Below are positions 16,675 through 24,117 of a stretch of 64,000 nucleotides of DNA, in pieces (the first letter of the stretch is position 1; each line of letters opens with the position of its first letter). Location: positions 806,001-870,000 of the forward strand of contig CP019154.1 in the NCBI GenBank assembly GCA_002844335.1. Direction: 5' to 3'. The notes beneath the pieces are model-generated. The model had not been told where the DNA came from. It ran no database searches and was given only the letters and a program-made list of their open reading frames with translations. A program made the position numbers and the translations under genes. The DNA is from Haloarcula taiwanensis. Lineage in GTDB: Archaea; Halobacteriota; Halobacteria; Halobacteriales; Haloarculaceae.

Positions 16675-18324
16675 ATGCGCGTTAGTCTGGCGGTGGTAGA
16701 CCGTCTCGTCGCGAACGGTATCGATACCGTCTTTGGAATCCCCGGAAAGCAGTCCCTCCCGCTGAACGAAGCCATCGGCAAGCGAGACGATATCCGCTTT
16801 GTCGTGGCACGACACGAAACTGCGGTCTCACACCAGGCCTGGGGCTATGCAGAGACGAGCGGAGAGATAGCGAGTACTGTCGTCGTCCCCGGCCCCGGCG
16901 ATATGAACGCGATGAACGGCCTGAAAAACGCGCTGAACGACTGCACGCCACTGGTGCATTTCGCTATCGAAACCGAGCCGACGCTCCGGGGCGGTGATGC
17001 GATTCACGAAACCCCACCGGACACCTACGACAACGTCGTTAAAGAGAACATACTGCTGAAAAACCCCGAAACGACAGCGGCGACGATTGACCGGGCGGTG
17101 CAGGTCGCTCAAACACCCCCAAAGGGGCCAGTCAGGGTCGGAATCCCCAAGAATTATCTGCAGATGGACGTGCCGCTCGCTGGTGCAGGCACACCTTCGG
17201 CTCCGTCCGCAAGCACCGTTCCGGAACAGGAAGTTTCGACAGCCGCCGAGCACCTGCTCGCGGCCGAGCGGCCGCTTATTCTGGCCGGCGGCGGTGTGCG
17301 AGTGGCGGACGGCTCGTCGGCGCTCCGAAGCCTCGCCGAGCGGCTTGCTGCACCCGTCGTGACGACGTACAAGGGTAAAGGCGTGCTCCCCGAGGACCAC
17401 GCCCTCAGCGCCGGCGTGTTGGCCGGAAGCGCGAGCCCAGAGCTACTGGACTGCCTCGCCGACGCCGATGCCGTGCTCGCCGTCGGGTCCGACCTTGACG
17501 CACACGGGACACGCGGGTGGTCCGTCGAACTGCCTGAGACGCTCGTTCACGTCACCATGGACGCTGACGACCTCGGAACGGGCTATAATCCGACCGTCGG
17601 TATCCTCGCGGATGCCGCAGAGACGATGGCGGCGATTGAGGACAAAATTGCGGCGGCTGACACCGCTCCCGCCTCGAAGGCGGACGGCACTGAACGCGCA
17701 CAGGCTGTCCGTGCTGCCACTGCACGTCGAATCGACCCACTCGTGGATTCGGAACCGCCGCTGACCTCCGTCCACGTGTTGCAAATCCTTCGAGACGCAC
17801 TTCCTTCTGATGCTATCACGGCCGTCGATGCCGGGGGGTTCCGCGTCTGGGCGCTGAATACGTTTGAGGCGCACGGGCCACGCAGCTACGTCAACCCCGG
17901 GTCGTGGGCGACGATGGGGACGGGACTGCCGTCGGCGATTGGAGCACAGCTAGCGAACCCGGACACGCCCGTCGTTGCGCTGACTGGTGATGGCGGTCTC
18001 ATGATGTGCGTACACGAACTCCATACTGCGGTCGCAGAGGACCTCCCGATCACCGTCGTCGTCCTCAACAACGACGATTACGCGATTATCAGCGAGGAGG
18101 CCGGGCGCAGCTACGACCTCGACCAGCAGGCATACGGATGGGACACGACGCCGATTGACTTCGGAACTGTCGCTGCCGGAATGGGGATGGAAGCCATGCA
18201 GGCCGACACGCCGTCCGAAATCCACACGGCGGTTCGCGAAGCGGTGCAGACGGACGCGCCGACGCTCGTCGAGGTCAGGACCGACCCGACGGAGCCACAG
18301 GCGAGCGAGTGGATGAGCGAGTAG
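16675..18324 (+). CDS. Thiamine-diphosphate-dependent enzyme (acetolactate synthase-like)
   Basis: This 549-aa protein has the three domains of the POX/ALS family. The N-terminal Pyr domain (1-170) starts MRVSLAVVDRLVANGIDTVFGIPG and carries the catalytic Glu in VARHETAVSHQAWGYAE (RHE, near residue 48). The central domain (190-330) has PLILAGGGVRVADGS. The C-terminal PP domain (370-540) has GSWATMGTGLPSAIGAQLA and the ThDP-metal motif GDGGLMMCVHELHTAV...NND. No small regulatory subunit or ilvC is adjacent, so true acetolactate synthase is not assured; another 2-oxoacid decarboxylase/carboligase is possible. The gene is transcribed alone ahead of the SRAP gene. Confidence 0.85.
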   Translation: MRVSLAVVDRLVANGIDTVFGIPGKQSLPLNEAIGKRDDIRFVVARHETAVSHQAWGYAETSGEIASTVVVPGPGDMNAMNGLKNALNDCTPLVHFAIETEPTLRGGDAIHETPPDTYDNVVKENILLKNPETTAATIDRAVQVAQTPPKGPVRVGIPKNYLQMDVPLAGAGTPSAPSASTVPEQEVSTAAEHLLAAERPLILAGGGVRVADGSSALRSLAERLAAPVVTTYKGKGVLPEDHALSAGVLAGSASPELLDCLADADAVLAVGSDLDAHGTRGWSVELPETLVHVTMDADDLGTGYNPTVGILADAAETMAAIEDKIAAADTAPASKADGTERAQAVRAATARRIDPLVDSEPPLTSVHVLQILRDALPSDAITAVDAGGFRVWALNTFEAHGPRSYVNPGSWATMGTGLPSAIGAQLANPDTPVVALTGDGGLMMCVHELHTAVAEDLPITVVVLNNDDYAIISEEAGRSYDLDQQAYGWDTTPIDFGTVAAGMGMEAMQADTPSEIHTAVREAVQTDAPTLVEVRTDPTEPQASEWMSE

Positions 18325-18358
18325 TGGATTTATCCAGTGAGAACGCCAAAAGCAGGTC

Positions 18359-19060
18359 ATGTGTGGCCGCTACAGTTTGTTCTCTCCCCGCGAGGAAATT
18401 GAGACGCGGTTCGACGCCGAGTTTTCCTTCGACTACGAGCCGCGATACAACGCCGCTCCGAGTCAGGACCTGCCAGTCATCACCGGCGAGTCGCCCAGCA
18501 CCATCCAGCGGCTAGAGTGGGGACTGATTCCGAACTGGGCAGACAGCCGAACGGACCACGGGCACATCAACGCCCGCGCCGAGACCCTGTCGAAAAAACG
18601 CTCGTTCGCTGAGGCCTACGAGTCCCGGCGCTGTCTGGTTCCCGCTGATGGATTCTACGAGTGGGTCGAGACGAGCGACGGCAAGCAACCGTATCGCGTG
18701 GCGCTGCCGGACGACGACCTGTTCGCGATGGCGGGGCTGTACGAGCGGTGGGAGCCGCCACAGCGCCAGGCCGGACTAGGTGAGTTTGGTGCAAGCGGCG
18801 ACGATTCGGGCGGCGAAGACGATCTCGTCGAGTCGTTCACGATAGTGACAACCGAGCCAAACGAGGCCGTCGCTGACCTCCATCACCGGATGGCCGTCAT
18901 CCTCGACCCCGATGAGGAGTCGACGTGGCTCCGGGGTAGCGCCGGTGACGTATCGGCACTGCTTGACCCGTACGACGCCCCCATGCAGACCTATCCGGTT
19001 TCGTCAGCGGTCAACAGTCCGGCCAACGACTCGCCGGAACTCATCGAACCGGCCGGGTGA
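18359..19060 (+). CDS. SRAP domain protein (HMCES/YedK-type abasic-site protein)
   Basis: This 233-aa protein starts MCGRYSLFSPREEIE, so after Met removal Cys2 is the N-terminal catalytic residue that crosslinks to abasic sites in single-stranded DNA. Other conserved elements are RYNAAPSQDLPVI, the block NARAETLSKKRSFAEAY, RRCLVPADGFYEW (Glu of the active site), and ADLHHRMAVILDP with the catalytic His. An acidic insertion (about residues 135-158, GDDSGGEDD) is typical halophilic decoration. A TATA-like GGATTTATCC 29 nt before the ATG fits leaderless transcription. All key residues are present. Confidence 0.93.
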   Translation: MCGRYSLFSPREEIETRFDAEFSFDYEPRYNAAPSQDLPVITGESPSTIQRLEWGLIPNWADSRTDHGHINARAETLSKKRSFAEAYESRRCLVPADGFYEWVETSDGKQPYRVALPDDDLFAMAGLYERWEPPQRQAGLGEFGASGDDSGGEDDLVESFTIVTTEPNEAVADLHHRMAVILDPDEESTWLRGSAGDVSALLDPYDAPMQTYPVSSAVNSPANDSPELIEPAG

Positions 19061-19068
19061 TGACGGCG

Positions 19069-19194
19069 TTACTCGCTTGGCGTGTTCTGGCGCTTGAACT
19101 GGTGCAGCATTTTCCAGAGCGTCTCTTCGTCGACCTGATTTTCCGCGGCGGATAGCTGTCGGTACAGGCCTTCTGAGACGGTAATCTCGGGCAT
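19069..19194 (-). CDS. 41-aa small protein (DUF7557/antitoxin-like)
   Basis: The short frame begins MPEITVSEGLYRQLSAAENQ and is followed by a charged helix with LWKMLHQFKRQN. The pattern of a beta strand (EITVSE), then helix-turn-helix, resembles ribbon-helix-helix-like haloarchaeal mini-proteins annotated DUF7557. No toxin partner lies next to it. It is convergent with the SRAP gene and divergent from cysteine synthase. The longer upstream frame has no family likeness, so the start at 19194 is chosen. Confidence 0.6.
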   Translation of the reverse strand: MPEITVSEGLYRQLSAAENQVDEETLWKMLHQFKRQNTPSE

Positions 19195-19313
19195 TACTGG
19201 ACACATCGGACGGGGCCGACATAAGCTTCTGGAGACTCGGAATCGAGTGAATGTCTTCAACCCACAGTATTCTGGGTACTCCGTTACGGGGGCCACTGGC
19301 CTTCTCCCGATGT

Positions 19314-20249
19314 ATGCAGTCGTACGCCCAGCGAGATGACGACGGCACTGTCGCGGCCAGCGTGACCGACCTTATCGGCGATACGCCGCTGGTCTGTCTC
19401 GACGGCTTCGCAGACAACCTACTCGGGAAGGTCGAAGCGGCAAACCCCTACTCGGTGAAGGACCGCATCGCGCTGTACATGGTCGAGGCGGCCGCGGAGT
19501 CCGGGGCTCTCGCCGACGACGGGACGGTCGTCGAGGCGACCAGCGGTAACACCGGTATCGGACTGGCCGCTGTCTGCGCTGCACGGGGGTACGACTGCGT
19601 GCTGACGATGCCAGAGTCGATGAGCGAGGAGCGCCGGCAGTTGCTGTCGGGGCTGGGCGCAGACCTCGAACTCACGCCGGCCGACGACGGAATGAGCGGC
19701 GCTATCGAGCGGGCGAACGAACTCGCAGACGCCCCTGGCACCGTCCGCGCCCGGCAGTTTGAGAACGAGGCGAACCCGCGCGCCCACCGCGAGACGACGG
19801 GGCCGGAGATCTGGTCGGATACGGGCGGTGACGTGGACGCCGTCGTCGCCGGTGTCGGGACCGGCGGGACGATCACCGGCATCTCGGAGTACATCAAGGA
19901 GGAGGTCGGTACGGACCTCACCTCGGTCGCCGTCGAGCCGGAACAGTCGCAACTGCTCTCGGCAGATGACCCGGACAGCCACGACATCCAGGGCATCGGG
20001 CCCGGGTTTGTTCCGGACGTTCTCCGGCGTGACCTCATCGACGAGGTGCGGACCGCGAGCAAGGCGGCCTCCACCGACGCGGCCCGACGACTCGCCAGTG
20101 AAGAGGGCATCATGGTCGGTATCTCGTCGGGCGCAGCGCTACACGCGGCCGCGGAGTACGCCACCGAGAATCCCGACGAGACGGTGGTCGTCGTTCTGCC
20201 GGACACCGGCGAACGATACCTCTCGACGGATCTCTGGAACGGCGACTGA
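19314..20249 (+). CDS. cysK: Cysteine synthase (PLP-dependent O-acetylserine sulfhydrylase family)
   Basis: This 311-aa fold-type II PLP enzyme starts MQSYAQRDDDGTVAASVTDLIGDTPLV. The PLP lysine is in ANPYSVKDRIALYMVEAA, near residue 47. The substrate loop is EATSGNTGIGLAAVCA. The phosphate-binding glycine loop is GVGTGGTITGISEYIKEE. The C-terminal serine that contacts the PLP ring is in GISSGAALHAA. All of these match CysK/CysM. Whether the acceptor substrate is O-acetylserine or O-phosphoserine cannot be told from sequence. The start avoids an unrelated in-frame extension from 19251. Confidence 0.92.
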   Translation: MQSYAQRDDDGTVAASVTDLIGDTPLVCLDGFADNLLGKVEAANPYSVKDRIALYMVEAAAESGALADDGTVVEATSGNTGIGLAAVCAARGYDCVLTMPESMSEERRQLLSGLGADLELTPADDGMSGAIERANELADAPGTVRARQFENEANPRAHRETTGPEIWSDTGGDVDAVVAGVGTGGTITGISEYIKEEVGTDLTSVAVEPEQSQLLSADDPDSHDIQGIGPGFVPDVLRRDLIDEVRTASKAASTDAARRLASEEGIMVGISSGAALHAAAEYATENPDETVVVVLPDTGERYLSTDLWNGD

Positions 20250-20256
20250 GTGGGCT

Positions 20257-20541
20257 TCACCGGACGAACTCGTGGGGGTTCGTGTCCTCGGTCAGCGCCC
20301 GGGCGTCGTCAGCCGTCTCGAACGCTTCACCCGCCAGCAGAAGGTACAGCGCACACCCGGTAGCGAGGAGGACGCCCGCGAGTGGCATCGCGAACGTGGC
20401 GCCCGTCACGAGGGGGAGCAACTGGACGACGGCGATACCGCCGAACGCGACGACGCCGACCCAGCGGCTCCAGGGTTTCCGGAGCGCGAGCGCTAGTACT
20501 GCGACGGCGTACAGGCCCGCCTCGCCGTGGTTATCGAGCAT
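20257..20541 (-). CDS. Small integral membrane protein
   Basis: This 94-aa protein starts MLDNHGEAGLYAVAVLALAL. Three hydrophobic segments are visible, at about residues 8-22, 29-49 (VGVVAFGGIAVVQLLPLV) and 53-72, followed by an acidic C-terminal tail ending TNPHEFVR. No family is recognised. It is convergent with cysteine synthase (stop codons 7 bp apart) and lies downstream of aIF2-beta on the same strand. The long upstream extension in this frame is antisense-like and was discarded. Confidence 0.65.
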   Translation of the reverse strand: MLDNHGEAGLYAVAVLALALRKPWSRWVGVVAFGGIAVVQLLPLVTGATFAMPLAGVLLATGCALYLLLAGEAFETADDARALTEDTNPHEFVR

Positions 20542-20602
20542 ACTACGGCACTGAGCAGGCGAAATAAATGCTTTCTGTGGTGTCTCCCGTCCGGTGAACG
20601 GT

Positions 20603-21214
20603 CTACTGAACGCGACCGAACGCCAGCGTGCCGCTGATGCTCTCGATGTAGGCGTCGACGACCTGCCCTTCTCGCGCTCCGGAGACGAAGATGGTGTACT
20701 TCCCTTTCTCGGCGACGCCGTCGCCCTCGCGGCCCGTGCCGGTAATCTTGACCTCGTAGGTCTCGCCCTCTTCGAGCGTGGGTCGGTCCTGCTGGGTGTT
20801 CGAACTCGCGCCCTTGGCGACCGGGCGGAACGCACCACAGGCCTGACAGCGCAGCATGTCGACGCCGTCCTCGTTCTTGAGGACGGTGTCGGGCAGGCCA
20901 CACTCGGAACAGGTGACGTATTCGGCGACGTACGCGTCGATAGCGGCCTCGAAATCAGCGGTGTCGAACGACCCGTTGTAGCGGGCTTCGCCGCCGTCGA
21001 ACTGGCCGTTGGTCCCGAACTCGCGCTGGATGGCTCGGTGGAGGTGCTGGGCGTCCCGCGAGACGGCGTCAGCGACTGCCTCCAAGTTTGTCAGGCGTGT
21101 GAACGCACCGTCAGTTTGGCCTTCGGGGTCCGGAATCGAGAGCCGTTCACCGGCTTCCCGGGGCTGGTCTGGTAGCACGTCATACGCACGCTGTAGGGCG
21201 GACTCGTAGTTCAT
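20603..21214 (-). CDS. Translation initiation factor aIF2 subunit beta with C-terminal TRAM domain
   Basis: This 203-aa protein has the aIF2-beta/aIF5 core: helices through YESALQRAYDVLPDQP, the alpha/beta domain near residues 45-100 (RLTNLEAVADAVSRDAQHLHRAIQREFGTNG, with ARYNGSF), and the zinc finger with CSEC and CQAC (about 101-130). A TRAM RNA-binding domain follows (about 145-200; YEVKITGTGREGDGVAEKGK, then VDAYIESISGTLAFGRV), as is usual in haloarchaea. It helps load initiator tRNA onto the small subunit. It is monocistronic and divergent from the winged-helix gene. Confidence 0.93.
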   Translation of the reverse strand: MNYESALQRAYDVLPDQPREAGERLSIPDPEGQTDGAFTRLTNLEAVADAVSRDAQHLHRAIQREFGTNGQFDGGEARYNGSFDTADFEAAIDAYVAEYVTCSECGLPDTVLKNEDGVDMLRCQACGAFRPVAKGASSNTQQDRPTLEEGETYEVKITGTGREGDGVAEKGKYTIFVSGAREGQVVDAYIESISGTLAFGRVQ

Positions 21215-21311
21215 ACGTTTTAGACGGCACTGACACGTAAATGGATTCCGTCACATCTGCGATTACCCAGCGGCCAATGACGTTAATACTGAGAGTGGAT
21301 AATTGTTTGAC

Positions 21312-21689
21312 ATGGATCAGCACGAACAGCCTGCGGAGACGCCGGGACTCACGTCCGAGCGACTCGATACGCTATTACGGGCGCTGGCAGCCGAGCCCCG
21401 GCGGATGATATACACTTACCTCACCGAACACGACTCGGCCTCGCTCGCGGAACTCACTGATGTGGTCATAGGCTGGACGAAAGCGCGTGGGCGAGCCACC
21501 GACGCCTGCAACTGGGACGATACCCGCACGTCGCTCCACCACCGCCACCTCTCGGTTCTCGATGACGCTGGCATTGTTAGCTACGATGCTGACCAGCAGA
21601 CCGCGACGCTGGTGTCGCTGCCGCCCTCAGCGACCGAGGTTCTTGCAACGATAATCGATCTGGATGGTGGGACAGACCGCGGAGACTGA
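21312..21689 (+). CDS. Winged-helix regulator, DUF7344-like
   Basis: This 125-aa protein starts MDQHEQPAETPGLTSERLD. The winged helix reads LLRALAAEPRRMIYTYLTEH, then SASLAELTDVVIGWTK, and the recognition/wing part TSLHHRHLSVLDDAGIVSYD with the H.HLP/SVLD.AG pattern of haloarchaeal one-domain regulators. It has a CNWDD insertion. A TTAATACT/ATAATTG-rich region upstream could hold the TATA box. The ATG at 21312 is chosen over a TTG at 21303. The DICT-domain gene starts 9 bp after its stop, so they form one transcript. Confidence 0.82.
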   Translation: MDQHEQPAETPGLTSERLDTLLRALAAEPRRMIYTYLTEHDSASLAELTDVVIGWTKARGRATDACNWDDTRTSLHHRHLSVLDDAGIVSYDADQQTATLVSLPPSATEVLATIIDLDGGTDRGD

Positions 21690-21698
21690 CGAGAGGCG

Positions 21699-22415
21699 AT
21701 GACAGTCAGCACGCTTCTTCGACGGTTCGAGCGCTCGGACGTAGCGGTGACTGTGTATGGCCCGTCCGAAGCGACCGCTGTGGTTGAGCGTCTCGAAAGC
21801 CAGGGTCTCACCGCCACTTGGCGGAGGCTCCCGACCGGCCAGCAAGATGCGTTTGCCGTCATCCGTCGGGACGGCGTGTTCGCCGAGGCAATCCCCCTCA
21901 CCGCGCTGCAGGCATTTCTGTGCAAGCCGACGGTCCGTTCCGGCGATAGCGGACCGCCTGACAGTGACCCGGGCAGACAGCTTCTCTACTCGGCGCTTGC
22001 GAACACACTCCTATCATCGCTCACGCCGGCACAGTTGCTTGAAACGTCCCACGAGTTCGAGGACAGAGCCTACCGTGTCGGGGAAGGTACCCTTCGAGTG
22101 AGCTTCCAGTCGCTGTCGATCTTCCGCTCTCAGCGCGCCCGGTATGAGACGCTTGCCAGCGACACGACCCTCGATATCCACGTCTACGGACAGGACGACT
22201 GGGAGCCGCCGAGTTGCGGCATTACCTTCCATCCGCTCACAGGCACCGCCCTCGAACAGGTGTGGTTGCTGGCATTCGACGCTGCCGGTGACAACCAGAA
22301 CAAGTGTGCGCTTGTCGCCGAAGAAACGGATGATGGCCCGTTCCGGGGCCTCTGGACGTACAGCCCACGGCTCGTCGACGAAATAATGGCCGCGGTTGTG
22401 GCTGTTGATAGGTAG
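21699..22415 (+). CDS. DICT-domain sensory protein
   Basis: This 238-aa cytosolic protein begins MTVSTLLRRFERSDVAVTVYG. The second half fits the DICT domain: LLYSALANTLLSSLTPAQLL, FEDRAYRVGEGTLRV, FRSQRARYETLA (about residues 140-152), then DIHVYGQDDW and the F-R-G-L-W-T-Y-S-P element near the end. DICT domains occur with GGDEF and two-component proteins and are thought to sense light or redox; that role is inferred here. It is co-transcribed with the winged-helix gene 9 bp upstream, which may be its effector. Confidence 0.85.
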   Translation: MTVSTLLRRFERSDVAVTVYGPSEATAVVERLESQGLTATWRRLPTGQQDAFAVIRRDGVFAEAIPLTALQAFLCKPTVRSGDSGPPDSDPGRQLLYSALANTLLSSLTPAQLLETSHEFEDRAYRVGEGTLRVSFQSLSIFRSQRARYETLASDTTLDIHVYGQDDWEPPSCGITFHPLTGTALEQVWLLAFDAAGDNQNKCALVAEETDDGPFRGLWTYSPRLVDEIMAAVVAVDR

Positions 22416-22454
22416 CAGCCGAACCCGCACCAAGTCGGAAACACACAACAGATG

Positions 22455-23633
22455 TTATGCCGGACACGACAGCGGAATCCGGAGTCTACGGCCGGCACGG
22501 TCGATACGGTCGATAGCTGTTCCGAAGGGCCGAGAGCGCTCTCGTACTGTCTCACGAAGCCACGCCGCTACCGCGCTGTCGGCGCGTCTGACCTGCGTGT
22601 ACGCGTTCTCGACCGGCGTGAGTTCGAGCGCGGCCAGCTGCCCGGCCTCGATGTGCAGTTCGAACAGGAAGCTCCGGTCGTTGCGATAGCCGTCCTTGAC
22701 CGCGTAGTCGTCGACGAAGTTGCCGGTGTCGTACATGATGGGGCGACCGCGATACACCTCGATCCCCTGAATAACGTGGGCGCTGTGGCCGTGGACCACG
22801 TCGGCCCCGTTGTCAATCAGCCAGCGGGCGAACGCCTGCTGTGTTTCGGCTGGCTCTGTCACCCAGTTTGGTCCCCAGTGGGTAGTGGCGACGAGCAGGT
22901 CCGGGTCGGCGTCGCGAGCCGCCGCCAGCGCGCTCCCGACGCGGCGGCGAGTCAGCGGGTGGCTCGGGTCAAGCGGTGCGTAGGCCGTGCCGGGGCTGTC
23001 CCGTCCGGCGGCGTAGCTGGGCGACTGGTCAGTGACGGCCACGACGGCGACAGAGAGACCGCCGATTTCGACGGTTGCTGGCTCGAATGCCGTCTTTCTA
23101 CCGGCCCCAGCCCCGGCTGAGGCGATGCCAGCGTCGGCGAGGTGGGTCGGCGTGTCCACGAGCGCTGCCGGGCCGAAATCGAGCAGGTGGTTGTTCGCCA
23201 GTCCGACACACGAGACGCCGACGCGGTCTAGCGCGGGTACGGCCCATCCCGGGCTCGCTCGGAAGTGGAACCTACGGCCGGGCCGCGGTTCGCCACGGTC
23301 CGAGAGACAGCATTCGAGGTTCGCCACCAGCCCATCGAGCGACTGGAGCCGGTCGAGCATCGACCCCCAGACGGCGGTCGGTCCGTCGGGGGCATCGCGC
23401 CAGCGTTCGTCGACGCTCCGGCCCAGCATGACATCGCCGACGAAGCCGATGCGCAGCGACGCGTCGGTCGGGACTGAGGGCGGACACGACACGTCCGCGT
23501 CGCCGGCACCCAGACAGCCTGAAACGGCGGTGAGACTCCCGAGTGCGGGACCACCGCTGGCGAGGACGGTCCGGCGAGTCGGTGCCACAGTGAATAGAGC
23601 GTCGGCGGGGACCGTCTTGAATCTCGGTGACAT
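22455..23633 (-). CDS. CapA family (PGA_cap metallophosphatase-like) Tat lipoprotein
   Basis: This 392-aa protein starts MSPRFKTVPADALFTVAPTR. Its twin-arginine segment PTRRTVLASGGPALGSLTA ends in a lipobox-like VSGC, indicating Tat export and lipid anchoring. The mature part matches CapA: FVGDVMLGRSVDERW, ANLECCLSD, LANNHLLDFGPAALVDT, VATTHWGPNW and HGHSAHVIQGIEVYRGRP with YDTGNFVDDY. These hold the Asp/Asn/His metal ligands of the calcineurin-like fold. Bacterial CapA acts in poly-gamma-glutamate capsule synthesis; no capB/C genes are nearby, so the substrate is unknown. It is convergent with the DICT gene. Confidence 0.88.
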   Translation of the reverse strand: MSPRFKTVPADALFTVAPTRRTVLASGGPALGSLTAVSGCLGAGDADVSCPPSVPTDASLRIGFVGDVMLGRSVDERWRDAPDGPTAVWGSMLDRLQSLDGLVANLECCLSDRGEPRPGRRFHFRASPGWAVPALDRVGVSCVGLANNHLLDFGPAALVDTPTHLADAGIASAGAGAGRKTAFEPATVEIGGLSVAVVAVTDQSPSYAAGRDSPGTAYAPLDPSHPLTRRRVGSALAAARDADPDLLVATTHWGPNWVTEPAETQQAFARWLIDNGADVVHGHSAHVIQGIEVYRGRPIMYDTGNFVDDYAVKDGYRNDRSFLFELHIEAGQLAALELTPVENAYTQVRRADSAVAAWLRETVRERSRPFGTAIDRIDRAGRRLRIPLSCPA

Positions 23634-23709
23634 AAAAAGCCACCTGGAGTGTGCCGTGTCGGGACACACTCCAGCTGATTACTTTCAGTTACCGACACTC
23701 TGTTAACGT

Positions 23710-24081
23710 ATGTCAAGCGATACTGCACGCGACCACGACAAGGACGAGGAGTGTACGACCACGGAGTCGTTTGCCGATCACGGCCTCAAGGACGGCAGCG
23801 TCCTCATCAGCCGGACGTACAACCGAATCGCGGCGGACGGCGAACCCACGTTCGAACCGACCCCGGAGTTTTTCGACACGCTGGAGGCGGCGTTCATTTG
23901 GGCCTACATCGGTACGATTGACGAACCCGGAGTTCCGCCGCACGTCGACGCGGCCATCGAAGACGCGCGTGAGTTCACGCGTCAAGAGTTCGCGGACGAC
24001 CCTGATGCGGACCTTAGAACAGACGTGATTCCGACGTTCTACCAGCAGGTCGCCGGCTTCCACTGCGCCTACCGGGATTAA
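23710..24081 (+). CDS. Conserved haloarchaeal hypothetical protein
   Basis: This 123-aa acidic cytosolic protein begins MSSDTARDHDKDEECTTTES. It has ADHGLKDGSVLISRTYNRIA, then an aromatic-rich helix FFDTLEAAFIWAYIGTID, and ends QQVAGFHCAYRD. I do not recognise a function. There is no signal, CxxC pair or membrane segment. It lies between divergent capA and the convergent flavoprotein gene and is transcribed alone. Confidence 0.65.
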   Translation: MSSDTARDHDKDEECTTTESFADHGLKDGSVLISRTYNRIAADGEPTFEPTPEFFDTLEAAFIWAYIGTIDEPGVPPHVDAAIEDAREFTRQEFADDPDADLRTDVIPTFYQQVAGFHCAYRD

Positions 24082-24117
24082 CAAAACAATCGCGAACAGA
24101 CTGCGTAACGGACCGGC

